From positions 1,907,634 to 1,971,633 of the forward strand of contig BCHU01000001.1 in assembly GCA_001599715.1 (NCBI GenBank): DNA of 64,000 bases, in the 5' to 3' direction. The translations under genes and the position numbers were made by a program. Positions 43,301 through 56,016 of the stretch are shown piece after piece; position 1 is the first letter of the stretch; each line of letters starts with the position of its first letter. The notes below the pieces were generated by a model. It was given only the letters and a program-made list of their open reading frames with translations, made no database searches and was not told the DNA's origin. The stretch is from Phaeotremella fagi (lineage: Eukaryota > Basidiomycota > Tremellomycetes > Tremellales > Phaeotremellaceae).

Positions 43301-45473
43301 GCGATACTTCCCCAAAGAGGATTTTGACAATGCCCACAGAGAGCTAGATTAAACAGATTGACCAGATGGAGAGTATGTTGCCCAGCGTGTAGGGTGGTGG
43401 GATTGTTTCGTCCATTTTTAGAACCACCTAGAACCATCTCATCCAATCTCGGTATGATTTTGGAAAACTTTGCATGGACCGTCATATGAGTAGGTGTTTG
43501 TCGCCCTGTAAGAATGATCACGTCGTATACAAACACTTCACTCAATGGCTGATAGCAGTGAAGATGTCGGATATCATTACAGAGGGTACATTTGACGCAG
43601 AAACCTTGCAAATCGGCTTCGCAATTGGGGCAGATTCGAGGACCGTCTTCAGAATGACCTCTCCATGGAATGTAATGATGTCCTTCCGTATCTTCCTCCC
43701 CTAGGACCCTATCTTGACCGGTTTCCCATTTAGTACGTTGGGCTTCGTATGTTGATACAGGCGGCCGACGAGAAATTGAATTATGACCCATCATCTGGGG
43801 ATAAAATGTTGACAGAATCTCAATTGCACTCTGCCTCGGTCCAGGAGATGCAAAAGCCACAATTTCAAGCAAATCCAATCCACTATCAGGCTTCGCTGTT
43901 AGGACCATTGCCAAAAGACGGTGTACTCGATATATGGTAGTCAGCGAACTTTGAGATAGATTGACAGTTGACGTGACGGCGACCAATAACTTGGGTATCA
44001 GCGCTGCAATCAGCAAAGTGGTTTCTGAAGAGTCTCTCGAGCTGACATATGTTGATAGCAGACCTGAAATTTCATTGGGAAATCGAAAGGTCGGGAAAGC
44101 TTGGTTGGAGGGTGAATGCCGCATCCATCCTGAGTTGCTGGGTTTTTCGTCGACTGGATCGATTGAAAGAGCAAAAGTGGGGACAGTCAGACCTGGGTCC
44201 ACTTGAAGATCATTTCGTGGTTTACTTGAGGATGAAGCTGCGAAAGGATCTAGCGTCATGTTAGTCTCGCTCTACAACCTGTTTTGAAAACTTACCTGTC
44301 CAATCTGAATCTTGCCTTCTCCTTCCTCCCATTCCACCACGTTCGCGAGCCAAGCGACCCAAGAGCTCTCCTAGCCGACCTTCTAGCCATTCACATAACC
44401 TTTCGGCCATACCTTCACCCATTCCATAAAATCCGTCAATAACCATTTCAACAGTTTTGATCTGGGTCTGAGTACCACTTTGATGATAAACATACGTTGC
44501 TAAGTCGAGACATGCAGCTTGAAGAGCATTTGGGGGACGGAAGGGTCTGAATCTGAGGGTCCTATGTAAACAATCGACATTGATCAGACCTCTGAGTGTA
44601 GATAACGTCCTAGCGAGTAATGCTGGACCAGACAGCGAGACGCCCGTTTCCATGGGTTCTGCTACACTCTCGGGTGTTTGGCCATTTCCTTGGGGAGACG
44701 CGAAAGAAGATAGACGACCCTTCTTCTTAGACCTTAATGGCGACTGATTGTTCCCGGTACCGGCAGTTGAGACTCCAAACACTTCCAATCCTTGTTTATC
44801 CGCGATTATCAAAATTTCACGCAGTTGTTCCACTAAATCATAAATTCCGTCAGAATCCCATTCACCTTCTTCTAGCTCGTATCTATCTTCGAAATCTTCA
44901 CTCCCAACACCATTCATTCCAGGATGAACATGATGAGTGGAAGTCGAAGCCACACCTTGATGAGCTACGGCAAGAACTTGGCCGATGACTTTATTTTTGC
45001 CCTTGGATTTCTTGGTTGTCCCATTCGCTCTTCGAGCTGCGATCGCAGCACGATCTAAGAGATCAGGAGCATGTTCTCTGGCTTCAATTCTGTCAAGAAG
45101 ATGTGACAGTAGTTTCTGAGTTTCGTATAAACCTTTAGTCTGCGTTGGAGGAAGTTTGGGACGGGATAAGGTAGGTCTTCGAAACCTTTTTGATGGTTCA
45201 CTTGAAATCCTATTCGGAGACACTGGAGATACGGGCGAAACAGGCGATACAGGTAGGACTGGCTGAGCTGATGGTATTGCTAGTGATACATGTTGCGAGG
45301 TTGGGGAGGGAGGATAAGGCATTCGTGGGGAAGGAGGAACATCTTCGAAAGGCGCCTCCTCGAATTGCAGCTATCAAGTCAGCTTAGGGTTCTCATTACA
45401 AACTTACTCTTGGAGGAGGAACACCTCCTGGTCTTCTTCCCAGTGCCCTCCTCGCATCCACATTCTCTTGCAT
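37386..45473 (-). CDS. very large HEAT-like protein with two C1/PHD-like zinc motifs (possible UNC80-type)
   Basis: A gene of about 8 kb with over a dozen introns, read from ATG 45473 (MQENVDARRALGRRPGGVPPPR) to the stop at 37386, about 2,400 residues. Coding may start slightly upstream, since FPSFNHLIRT is in frame before that ATG. The N-terminal 350 residues are Pro/Ser- and charge-rich with a PVSPVSPVSPVSP run. Next come a helical region and two Cys/His clusters in one long exon (42262-44259): CPNCEADLQGFCVKCTLC..RHLHC and CGHCQNPLWG..CIGGCQRFFHPGCIDKL, C1/PHD-like zinc folds. The rest is leucine-rich helices like HEAT repeats. The overall plan recalls fungal relatives of UNC80, the NALCN channel subunit, but that link is from memory of architecture and weak. 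It may be split differently by other exon choices. Confidence 0.6.
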
Positions 45474-45651
45474 GGTTCGAATAAGATGATTGAAAGAAGG
45501 AAAGTATATTGCCTGTTGTTAGTGACTGCCTCCACTCAACAGATAGCCTTAAATTGACCCCCTATTTAAAGGTGGTGTTGTCATAGCTATGACAGTCACT
45601 GGTTATCTCTTCAATCTTTCTACCATTATCTCATATAATTCGCAGGATAGA
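45474..45651. promoter_or_regulatory. bidirectional promoter of the large HEAT-like gene and VPS11
   Basis: 178 bases between two start codons on opposite strands. TTTAAA near 45574 is the only TATA-like element. Given the small distance both genes probably share control sites. Part of it may be an extra 5' exon of the minus-strand gene. Confidence 0.5.
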
Positions 45652-48600
45652 ATGGCAACTACGGCTGTTGCTGGACCATCTCAACCTTCAATGGTAAGCT
45701 GAGTGAACTTTGTCAATGAGAATCAATTGCTCACTCCACTGATAGGCTGCTCCTCAATGGCGTCAATTCAACTTCTTCGACCTGGAAGAAGTCAAAGATG
45801 TCGATGATCTCGCCCAGAATCCCAAAGCACTAAGAGTAAGTTGGTTCTCCTAAATGAGTGAATACATCCAACTTACTCCTCCTAGGATCTATCTCCACCA
45901 ATAATCCTCAAATCAACGTCGAAGCAATCACTTCTACCGCCTTCACTCCTGCTTTCATCTGGAACTACGATTTCAACTTTAGATAAACATCTAGTCACAG
46001 AGAAACAGTTCAAAGCATGGGAAGGGAATGGTAGGGGTATAACGATGGTGGAAGCTGGAGGCATGCTGGTTGCGATTGGCGAGGAAGATGGGAGTCGATA
46101 TCCTGTTTTGAGAATATGGGATTTATCTAAGGAAACGAAAAGAAAAGGTGGTTCTGGTGGGGATCCGATTTTAATGAGAAGTGTTAAAATTCAACATGGT
46201 CAACGACCACCAGCAGTAAGCTTTCCTTCATTGACCAAAGACAAAGCTGACAAGTCACAGGTATCTTCGTTGGCTTTGACAAGTAACCTCTCTCATTTGG
46301 CTATTGGACTAGGAGACGGCACAGTCCTCTTGTACCGACATTTGCTTCAATCCTTAACAACATCACCGACAGCTCTAACCTCCTTGCCGAAAGCTAGAGT
46401 GATCCATGAATCATTGGAACCTATCACCGGTCTTGGATTCAGAGAAGCTTCCAATCAGGCCGTGTCTGAAAAATCGAATTCCTCTCTGAGTCTATTCATC
46501 GTCACCACGAATAGGGTTCTTTCAGTACCAATCTCTGGTAAAGGTGGTGAAGCCAGGACGATAGATGAGCTGGGCTGTGGGTTGGGCTGTGCTACCTTGG
46601 ATTGGTCAAAATCGAATATGATAATGGCAAGAGACGAGGGTATTTATGTTTACGGGCCAGACGGGCGAACGGGATACTATTCCTATGAGGGTGAGTCCCA
46701 TTTGTACCGTCGCTCTGGGCATCGCTTACGAGATTGATGTTGCAGGACCCAAATCGTCAATACAATCGTATCGTCATAATTTGATAATAGTTTCACCACC
46801 TTTTATACCCTCAGCCAACTCAAATTCAGCAACAGTCCGAAATTATGTCAATAAAACCGGTGCAGATTCTGGAAGTAGGAATGGAGTCAACCAATCGGAC
46901 GCTGCCAAAGTTACCATACTTGATTTCCACAACGAACTGATAGCTTATTCGGGAATGTTTAAAGATGGGATTAGAGAGATTGTATGTCAATGGGGAGAAA
47001 TCTTGGTTTACGGTGGGACTGGCAAGGTGAGTTTCTGCGTGATCTGTCCTGTGAGTTCAGAGGCTGATGAAAGATAGTTGTCACGCTTGGACGAACTTTC
47101 GACAGCTGCAAAATTGGATGTCTTTTATCGTCGAAACTTGTACACTGCTGCTATCAATTTCGCTCAATTCCATGGAGTTGGAGAAGCAGGCATCGCAGAA
47201 ATACATAAGATACTTGGTGATTATCTTTACGAGAAGAGTGACTTTGACGGAGCGATGGCTCAGTTTGTTCAGACTTTGGGTTATCTCCAACCAAGTTATG
47301 TGATAAGAAAAGTATGTTACTTTACATACCTAACTTCGCTGTCTTACTGATTTCCTATCTCAGTTCCTAGATGCACAGAGGATACATAATCTTACAACCT
47401 ACCTTCAAGAATTACATTCCAAAGGACTAGCGAATCCTGACCACACCACCCTCCTCTTAAATTGTTACACCAAAACATCCGATAAAACTCGGTTAGACGC
47501 ATTCATCAAATCAGAAGCTAAACGATCTGATGAGTCTGGCGGTGGAATGGACGATTTACCTTTCGATCTCGATACGACTATCAGGGTTTGTCGACAAGCT
47601 GGATTTTTCGAACATGCTACATACCTCGCTAAGAAGTATGGTCGTCATGAAGAATATTTAAGGATTCAAATTGAAGATGCTGAACAGTATGAGGATGCTT
47701 TGAAGTATTTAAGAGGCTTGGGACCTGAAGCTGTGAGTTGTGCAATGGTATGATTATCACATATTGACTGTATATTTCCAGTGCCAAGAAAATCTTGTTC
47801 GGTATGGCAAAACTCTTTTACAGAATTCACCAAAAGATACAACGATCTTACTGATCGATTTATGTTCTGGAAATCTTGGAAAGAAATCCACGTACACTTT
47901 ACCTGATTCAATACAACCAAACGGAAATAAATCTACAAATGGGACGGCTCCAGTATTATCATATCTTGGATATAACAGAGTCGCAGGCTTGTTCGGTGGT
48001 GAATCTAGTACTCCTGATAGTCCAGTGGTCAAGTCTGAATCAACAAACGAAGTTGTACCTCAACCCAATGGATCATCTAGTCGGTCCCGACAACCCACTG
48101 GAGAAGATCAGAAAATCGAAGACGCTTCAACGACCTATATCCCACCCTCTCCACGACAATATTTCGCACATTTTGTCGACCACCATGATTTATTTATTCA
48201 ATTCCTAGAAGCTGTAGCCTACACGTTATGGGATCAAAGTGCGATCTCCTCGACTTCCAACGATAATTCCGAACCCTTCCCTCATGCACCGGGAAACGGA
48301 GAGGAGGATTTTAACGATCTAGACGAAACGTTAACTGATCAACGTGCGATCTGGAATACGTTATTGGAACTATATCTAGCATCGACTAAATCAACCGCTA
48401 CGAATGTCGCTAATTCATCCAAAGAAAAAGTTTTGGGGCTGTTACGACAAAGTAAAATTCCTTATGACAGGATGCACGCTTTGATACTTTGTTCAACTAG
48501 TGGATTCGTTGATGGTCTAGTTGGGTTATGGGAATCTATGGGGATGTATGAGGATGTGTTGAGATTCTGGATGGAGGAGGATAAGAAATCTATTAATGGA

Positions 48601-49340
48601 TATTCTGTTGATGAAGGGACGAAAGTTGAACCCAAAAGAAAACCTTCTGAAGAGGTACTGAAATACTTGAAACTCTATGGACCTCAGAACCAACATCTCT
48701 ATCCCTTAGTTCTACGATATCTAACCTCCTCCCCAACCCTCCTCCAAACCCATACCCCTGAAATCCAACAAATCCTCTCAGAAATCGATATCAGCAACAT
48801 CCTACCTCCTTTAGCTGTTGTCCAATTATTATCGAGAAACGGAATAACTTCAGTTGGAGTGGTGAAAGATTGGTTGAACGACAAGGTGAAAGAAACTAGA
48901 CAGGATGTGGAGAGTGATTCGACGCTTGTCAAGAGTTATCGGGAGGAGACGGCTAGTAAACAAGTTGAGATTAGGGATTTGAGTAATGGGAAACAACCTT
49001 TGGTATTCCAGGTTACTAGATGTGCTGCATGTGGTCAACAATTGGATTTACCTGCTATCCATTTCATGTGTAAACATAGTTATCATCAAAAGTGGGTTGT
49101 TGACATTTGATAGTGCAAATGCTGACAGACTTATTTAGTCGATGTTTATCGGACACTGAACCTGAATGTCCACTTTGTTCGAGACAACATGCGGTCATAC
49201 GTGAAATCAGAAGAAATCAAACTAGATTGGCTGATCGACACGATTTATTCCTTAATGAGGTTCATGAAGCTGATGACGGATTTGGTGTGGTTGCTGGAGC
49301 GTTTGGTAGATCCATGTTCTCAAAACCTGTAACGGAGTAA
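45652..49340 (+). CDS. VPS11: vacuolar sorting protein VPS11 (HOPS/CORVET core subunit)
   Basis: Core subunit of the HOPS and CORVET tethers on vacuoles and endosomes. ATG 45652 gives MATTAVAGPSQPSMAAPQWRQFNFFDLEEVKDV. The N-terminal beta-propeller shows LLSSGTTISTLDKHLVTEKQFKAWEGN, SSLALTSNLSHLAIGLGDGTVLLYRH and RIWDLSKE. The alpha-solenoid carries IREIVCQWGEILVYGGTGK, LDVFYRRNLYTAAINFAQFHG, IHKILGDYLYEKSDFDGAMAQFVQTLGYLQPSYVIRKFLDAQRI, HATYLAKKYGRHEEYLRIQIED and YEDALKYLRGLGPEA. A C-terminal RING-H2 reads CAACGQQLDLPAIHFMCKHSYHQ|NRCLSDTEPECPLC, split by an intron. The C-terminus ends SMFSKPVTE, stop 49338-49340. Several introns; a Ser/Pro/Asn-rich insert lies within the solenoid. RING cysteines and histidines are intact. 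Confidence 0.95.
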
Positions 49341-49443
49341 TCATAGCATTTCGTATTGAGAATTGGAAGATTTATTTTTTGTATGCATAGTACAACATTC
49401 ATATCCATTTGATTTTTACAATGAATCTGTCAAAACACTTTTA

Positions 49444-50824
49444 TCACAGTTGTTCCGCTATTAGATTTGTCGTTAGACAAGAATCTACCATAAATTGATT
49501 CAACTTACCTAAATCTTTATATCTGGCTTGTCGATCTTGATCCACGACCTCCAATCTCTCCAAAACAGATTTAGCCTTTTGCCGAAATTCAACATGAAGT
49601 TCAGAATCAGATCCAATGTTCGAAGAAAGAAGATAGTAATGCGAAAGAGCGTTCAAACACCCTACCATACTATGAGTAAATACCTTCTCAAGAGTTGAGC
49701 TCGAGTGAAGACGACCTACATTTCGAATCTGGTTCAGCTTCATGTAGTTCTTCGATGGATTTCAATTCCCGTTGGAGTGTAGATGGATTAGGTTTATTAC
49801 CGATCAACCATCTATGATATAACCATCCAGAAAGATCAGCTGGATCAGTCCACAACGCTTGAGTGACTAATTCGAATTCTATACACATGGAATTAACTCC
49901 CGACTACCATTCAGCGACCAACTCACCCTTCTCCTTCTCTCGTTCAACCTCCGAAACATCTAACGTTTCCCATAACCCCCCAAGGATTTTCGTTCTACAA
50001 TGCCAAGCAGAGAAATTCGAAAAATTAGATTCGATTTTCTTGGTGGTATATAAAAGTTCATCTAGGGGTGTTCGTTTGGGTGTGAAAGTATTTGGGAGTG
50101 ATGATAGGATATATCTTCGATAATCCCATGCGTGGACTAAAAAGAATTTCGTATCAGCTCTTTAGATTGAGCTTTCGAACCTCAGCATCAACATACAATT
50201 CCTAGCATCTGCATCCAACATTTTCTCAACAACCATCAATTCCATTTTCCAAAATTCGTTTCTCCAATTTTCAGTGTTTTCAGGTCCAGACGGTACGTTC
50301 TCAAGACACCATTTTCTGTGTGACCAGATCCAATAGACTTTAGGATGGATTTTGAGATACGACATTGTGAGACGTAAATCCGTTGTTAGGAGAGCGACTA
50401 CCTCTTCTTTCTCTCTAATTGAACTTTGTTAGCTTGTGATCGATGCTCCTTAACTTCAACCAGCGACAGCTTACATTGTAGGGAATAAACCTCTGGTCAA
50501 GATATCTCGTCGATAATTCCATATCGTGTAGAATTCCGGATTTAAATCTAGCATAGCGGTAGTTTTAGCTAATGCTTCTTGAGAATAGTCTTTCTCTTTT
50601 TTCTGAAAATACCGAATGAGCTTATGTTTCGTTGTATCTAGGTAAAGTGAGCTCACCCTTCCGAGAACATCTTCTTGGAGTGCCGTGTAAGATTCAATTT
50701 TCGCCAACTCTTTCAACCTCTTCGCTTCCAATGCCTCTGGAGATATTCTAGTACGTTTAACACCGTGCTTTGAGTAGATAATCAGTCTCGTTTACTCTCT
50801 TTCAGATATGAGTTTACCTACCAT
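49444..50824 (-). CDS. BET4: Rab geranylgeranyltransferase alpha subunit BET4
   Basis: Alpha subunit of GGTase II, which with the beta subunit and Rab escort protein prenylates Rab GTPases. The start ATG at 50822-50824 is followed at once by an intron (GTAGGT..CTCAAAG), so exon 1 is only the ATG. Exon 2 reads HGVKRTRISPEALEAKRLKELAKIESYTALQEDVLGR. Prenyltransferase alpha repeats follow: FYTIWNYRRDIL, YWIWSHRKWCL, FHAWDYRRYIL, FSAWHCRTKIL and LSGWLYHRWLIG, five in order as in BET4. The end reads RYKDL|AEQL, with a GTAAGT..AATAG intron before the stop at 49444. It is short, as fungal forms lack the extra domains of mammals. It is head-to-head with a splicing-factor gene 182 bases away. Confidence 0.94.
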
Positions 50825-51006
50825 TTTTGCTTGTTATAGTTCTTCTTTGTCAGTATCAGCCGGATGAGATTACTGTAACTCTAGAGAAAGAGATTGTAGG
50901 TGGAGGTCAATCTTTATTCGACCCACCCATATAACATACCTCAACCCTCTCAATTCAAAGATCTCTTTCTTCGACCTTCAATAACAACAATCGTCTTCAT
51001 ATCATC
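50825..51006. promoter_or_regulatory. bidirectional promoter between BET4 and the WBP4-like gene
   Basis: 182 bases between opposing start codons. Contains an A/T-rich centre and a C/T-rich leader (CAATTCAAAGATCTCTTTCTT) toward 51007. No TATA box is visible, typical for housekeeping pairs. Confidence 0.45.
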
Positions 51007-52280
51007 ATGGCGGAGTAAGTTCACTCTTACCAACACCCAAGTATCAAGCTAACACCCCTCACAGATACTGGATCTCCAAAAAGCAATACTGGTGCAAGTA
51101 TTGTAACATCTGGGTCAGAGATGATGCACCTGTAAGTTAAACTCTTGCCACTGCATTCGTATCTTCTCTAACGAATCTACAGTCTCGACAACTGCATGAG
51201 ACGGGACTCAAGCATCAAGGAGGTAAAGAGCGTTTTCTGCGAGATCTCTATAAAGGTGGACAGAGGGCTGCCAGGGAGAAGGAAATGGAAGCGGCCGACA
51301 TGGCAAGGATCGAAGCAGTAAGTCATGTTTCTTTCCTACGAAATAGAAGTAACTAACCACTCCCTTAGTCAGCAGCAGCAGCCTACGCCAAAGATAAAAA
51401 CATAGCTGGTCCCTCGAGAATCTCAGTAACCCAACAAATAGCGCTAGCCAAAGCCGCATCGACCAAACTCCGACCCTCAAACAAATCAGTAGATAAATAT
51501 GCCAATTACTCTACAGCTTCCCAACTAGGTTTCCAAGATGATGAAACCACTAAATCATCCTATGAGATCGAACAGGAATTGAAAGGTCGGAAAGGGGAGG
51601 CTGGGGCTTGGGTCGAAATTGAGATTCCAACTTCTACACCGGATTTGAATTTCGAGTTCAACGATGATTCTCACAAAGGGAAACGTAAACTTAGAGATCC
51701 TTATGGTCCAAATGGAGGTGGTGATACGGCTCTTGAAAGGGAGGAGATTGAAAATTTCAAATTTCATCATGGGAACAAGAGAATCGTTAAAGATTTGTAT
51801 GACGATGATGATTGGGATCCGAAGATGATGTTGGGTAAAATGAAAATCAAAGTTAAGGAGGGGAAGGTGTTTGGTGATAAGGATGCGAAACCGACTGTTG
51901 ATGATGAAGAGGTGATTGAGAAGAAACCTGATGAAACGGTTGAAGGTGCTTTCAGGAGGGAGGAATGGAGTGGAAAACTTGAATTGAATCCTGTTATCAA
52001 GAAGGAGGAGAAGGGGTTGAAATATGTTCCAGAAGGTGGTTGGGTCAAGGTTGAAGATGGAGACGAGGGGGTTCAGGAAACAGCTGAAGCCGTCAAAGTT
52101 GAATCTGACGTTCCAGTCGAAACGACAGAAACAGAAGTCACTGTGGAAGTGGAAGTACCAGAAACCAAACCAGATATCCAACCTGAAATTCCATCAGAAA
52201 CCCCCACCCCACCACCGTCTACGACAAATCTATTCAAAAAACGTAGACCACCACCAGGTCGTAAAGGCAAAGTAGAATAG
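51007..52280 (+). CDS. U1-type zinc-finger protein, WBP4/FBP21-like splicing factor
   Basis: Exon 1 is only 8 bases (ATGGCGGA, GTAAGT), followed by YWISKKQYWCKYCNIWVRDDAPSRQLHETGLKHQGGKERFLRDLYK. This is a matrin/U1C-type C2H2 finger, C-x2-C..H-x5-H, at residues about 4-45 as in WBP4/FBP21. After helices RAAREKEMEAADMARIEASAAAAYA come TQQIALAKAASTKLRPSN and a charged C-terminal half. It contains AWVEIEIP, KRKLRDPYGPN, KVFGDKD and EGGWVKVED, with a Pro-rich basic end (NLFKKRRPPPGRKGKVE). No WW domain is obvious. Expected role is in the spliceosome B complex. In yeast-type fungi the equivalent is poorly studied. The finger cysteines and histidines are intact. Confidence 0.88.
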
Positions 52281-52333
52281 AATATAACCAAATGCATAAC
52301 CTCCACAAACTGGATATAGTTTTATAACTAGAA

Positions 52334-54714
52334 CTAGAATTTTCTACTCTTAACAACGGTCGAGATACCAGTTTTTTCACCTTGATAAGCCCCACCCAAA
52401 GCCCCTTGACCACCTTTATAAACCGCTCTCTGAGATCCAACTTTCTGTTTAGCTTTTTCGTAAGCCATACGTTTCTTGACACGAGGGTTTCGACCAGCTT
52501 TCGATCTGTGGGGTGTGAGACCTCTGTTCTTTTCTATGGCTCTGGTGAGTGATCTAGGTCCATTGGTCGTTTCTTCAGTTTCGAATTGGGAGCTGTGTCG
52601 ATTGGTTAGTTTTGATCATGATTTCTGGGGAGAGGTTTAAAACTCACAGCTTAGCAGCTTGGTAGGTATCATGTTCATCTTGTTTAGCCTGTTTCTCCTC
52701 TTTTCGTCTTCGTTTAACCAAATCGTAATACCCATCATCACCACCATCGTCATCATCGTTTCCCTCACCATCATCCCCATTGTCATCACCCATAACCTCC
52801 CTAGCACGTTTCCGATCCCCCTCAGTCCATTCACTACCATCCAAATCCTCACCTTCCCCGCCAACAGGTCCATTCTTCTTCAAAGCATTGTCACGAGCAG
52901 CTTTACGATCTCTATAAGGTAAATCTTCATCTCCACCTAATCTCTGTTGTCTCGCTGCCGATCTTCTAGCTGAAGTAGCGGCAATTTTAGAAGTATGGAA
53001 TTGGAGCGATCGTTTACGTTTCTCTTTATCTGTCGCATCCGCTTCGTCCAGTTTGGACGAATCACCGAAATTATCATCGAAATCGTTGGTGTATTCGATT
53101 TCTGGTTTGGATTTTTTGGTCGAACTGATGAAGGTTGGTTCTTCGAGTGGCGTGAAGGACGTTGCTTGAGTTGAGATATCCTTCGATTTTTTCGATTGGG
53201 TTTTGACCTTTTTCTCCTTTTTGGGTTTATCGCCCTTGGATTTGGATTTCTTTTGAGGTTTGAATGAATCATCCTCATCGGCATCTGCAAGTAAATCATC
53301 CAATTCTCCATCTTCTAATCCCTCAGTGGTCCATAAATCATTAGCGTCCTCCTCCCATTCTCTACCTTCAGCAGATTTCATCCGGGCCAACAATTCTTTC
53401 TTGTTCCCAAGAATAGCTCTGAGTTCAGCCTCATCCTCTGAGAGTTCTTCATCCTCGTCCTCGTCCTCCATATCATCGTCGTTCAACATTAAGGGATCCC
53501 CATCTGAAACGGATGCAGCTGAGAAATCAAGATCTTCCAGCATAGCTAATCCCTCTTTGAGCTGAAGTAAACGAGGTAGAATTGGATGAGTCGATAAATC
53601 AGGTCTGGTGGATTGTGGTAAAGAACACAAGTGGATATAAAAAGCGAGATTGGTTGCGTATGTAACAAGGGTTTCTACAAGTATCATCAGCTGATCGTCT
53701 AATTCTCTTAAACAAAAACCAAAAACTTACGATAATGTAACCATCCTAAACCCTTATGCAAAGACTCCTCGCCATCAGCCTCAGCTTCCATCTTCTTGAT
53801 ACCCCTCGCAGTCTTTTGTAATTTTTGAATGACAAGGGGGAAATCTCTTGTCAAAGCCAATTTAACAGGTTCATGAGCTTCGAGATGACGCATCAAAACA
53901 GTTGGATCTTGGGTAACAGGAGCTAGAGGTTTCGCTGAGACCTGATCATCAATTTCGGCTGGTTCTCTACAAAAGCAAAATCAGATCGTTATCATGAGAA
54001 AAGTGACGGAATACACCTACATCAAATCCTCGTCTACATCCACCAAACCCCAATCTTCAGCGCCCCCCATCGCCTCCCTAGATTTCTTCTGTAACCTCCT
54101 AACCTCCCTTTCCTCCATAGCCCTCTCCTCCTCTCTCTCTTCATCGTCAACCCCGTCCCCCTCCTTCTCACGTCGATTAGAAGGTCGAGAATAGTATTGT
54201 CGGCCCCATCCCTCTTCTTCCTCATCTTCATCGTCTGATCCAGATCCAGATCCAGATTCGGATTCATCTTCGTCAGATGAAACGATCGGTTTCCCGAATC
54301 TACCTTTCCCAGAAACATCTACTTTCTGCTTCGGTTTCTTTTCTTTGGGTGTTGGTTGAACCTCTTCGTCGTCTTCGTAATCATCTTCATCGTCATCCGC
54401 TTCATCATGTTGCAAATCTTTAGTTGAACGAAGTGAAAAAACTTCTTCACCCTGATCAGCCAAGATATCTTCTTCATCAGAGTCATCCTGTGGATTGAAG
54501 TTGATTTGATCACGTTTGAACATGACTATTTAAAGGTCGTGATGATTCAGTAAGATTCATTTATTAGAGATACGAATCACTCACAATCATCTACACCACC
54601 TTCTTCCAACGTATCCTCGTATTTCTGCATCTTCTTAACTCGAGCTCCAGGAGGTAAGGCGGCTTTTGAGAATCCTGAAGATAATCCTCCTCTTCCTGAA
54701 CGTTTTCTGCCCAT
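52334..54714 (-). CDS. UTP3: small-subunit processome protein UTP3/SAS10
   Basis: Nucleolar protein of the SSU processome needed for 18S rRNA maturation. Starts [40 protein letters not shown] at 54714. Highly acidic, Ser-rich runs follow. The Sas10/Utp3/C1D domain reads [58 protein letters not shown] and [21 protein letters not shown]. The C-terminal Sas10 signature reads [53 protein letters not shown], ending [11 protein letters not shown]. Several acidic, lysine-rich blocks fill the space. Only 53 bases separate its stop from that of the WBP4-like gene. All family marks are intact. Confidence 0.95.
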
Positions 54715-54932
54715 CTCTAGTGATTTCTTTGGATTATTCTCAAAAAGTAATAAATTAAAGATATCTCAGAAGGAATTGAAAATTATCCAAAAATCAAACT
54801 TTTTAGTGGCCAAAACCACGTGGCATCGGTGGTTTAACTAAAACCCATTTGGTAGAAGTAGAGCAAATCCAATGCATAACCTGCCTTGCCTCTGTCTAAT
54901 GGATTTCTATGCATACAATCAAAGTCAACGCC

Positions 54933-56016
54933 TCATCTTCCTTCTCCAGTCTGATCAAATATCCTTTTTCTAGCATATGAAAGTCAGCCAAAAACAGCTT
55001 TAACGACTGAAAGATTTATAGACTTACATGAATGCAGGTGTTTGAACTTCACCTTTCCCAGTCCTACTCCACATCTCCCTAGGCCAATAATCCTGTAAGA
55101 AGACATAAGTGTGTCCAGCTAGTATACCAACCTAAGTGATTCCATTTGTCAGCTATACACTCTGCCAAGAGAGGGGAGAGATAGCTTACGATGTCCCCGA
55201 CGGCAGCTTGAAATCCACCTTGTAACAACCATGAGAAGGCTACCAAACAGAGCGGCAGATATGGAGCTGTTATTCTAATTTTATGTCAGTTATTTATCAA
55301 GTGTAGGTGGGATAACTAACGTGATAACACCAAACAAAGACATTTTGATCGATGGATTCCGTCTAGACCAAATATAAACCAAAGCAAAAGCTAACGATGA
55401 AGATAAAAAGGGCATAGTGAGGAGTGGGGAAATGATCTACATCATGTCAGCTTATTTCGATGCCGTAGCTGATAAGAAGCTGACTTACAAGAAGGAACGA
55501 AGCGCATAAAGCCAATAAGAAAATATAATCAGCTCTTCGATTCGAGAATGAATTCTCTTCTAGTAATCTTGAATATCGCATTCTATGAGGTACATCAGTA
55601 AACACCTATAATTCCTATGATTGAGGATTAAAATAAAGATGAAATTTGACGTACATGAAGAAAAGATGGAATGCGAGATCTAGAGATAAAGGACCGAAAT
55701 ATAGGAAAGTCGTTACTAGTCTCCATGGCTTCCAGGAAAACGTCAGCTAATCCATGAGATATATTGAATCAAATATCCAGCTCTATCTCACCTGAAAATT
55801 TATTATCGCAGCTTTCCAAGAGAAATATAATTGTAAAGGGGCAACGACCTGACATTCCTTAGTGATGTTAGCCAAAAGATCCACCCCATCCAATGAGAAA
55901 TTCAAGCTAATCTTGAATAGACGTACGACTAATATACTAGCTCCAACTGATGCTATCACCCATGCTCTCGTGACTGGTGGAATATCGGTGATCCATTGTT
56001 CGACTGGTTGAGCCAT
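54933..56016 (-). CDS. Derlin family ER membrane protein (DER1-like)
   Basis: Rhomboid-like protein of the ER membrane that takes part in retrotranslocation of misfolded proteins (ERAD). It starts MAQPVEQWITDIPPVTRAWVIASVGASILV, with the WITDIPPVTR opening common to Derlins. Later pieces: LQLYFSWKAAIINFQ|PWRLVTTFLYFGPLSLDLAFHLFFMMRYSRLLEE, then RADYIFLLALCASFLLII, FLSSSLAFALVYIWSRRNP, and GDIVGILAGHTYVFLQDYWPREM. The WR and GxxxG-type features of Derlins (WRLVT, GILAG) are present. The C-terminus continues GEVQTPAF and, after an intron, IKRIFDQTGEGR. Six or so short exons. No KDEL or SHP box is evident at the extreme C-terminus. Confidence 0.92.

Noticed and set aside
53260..53565. Serine-run frame opposite UTP3
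   Set aside because: Antisense of Asp/Glu-rich codons yields serine runs; UTP3 on the other strand has full family support.
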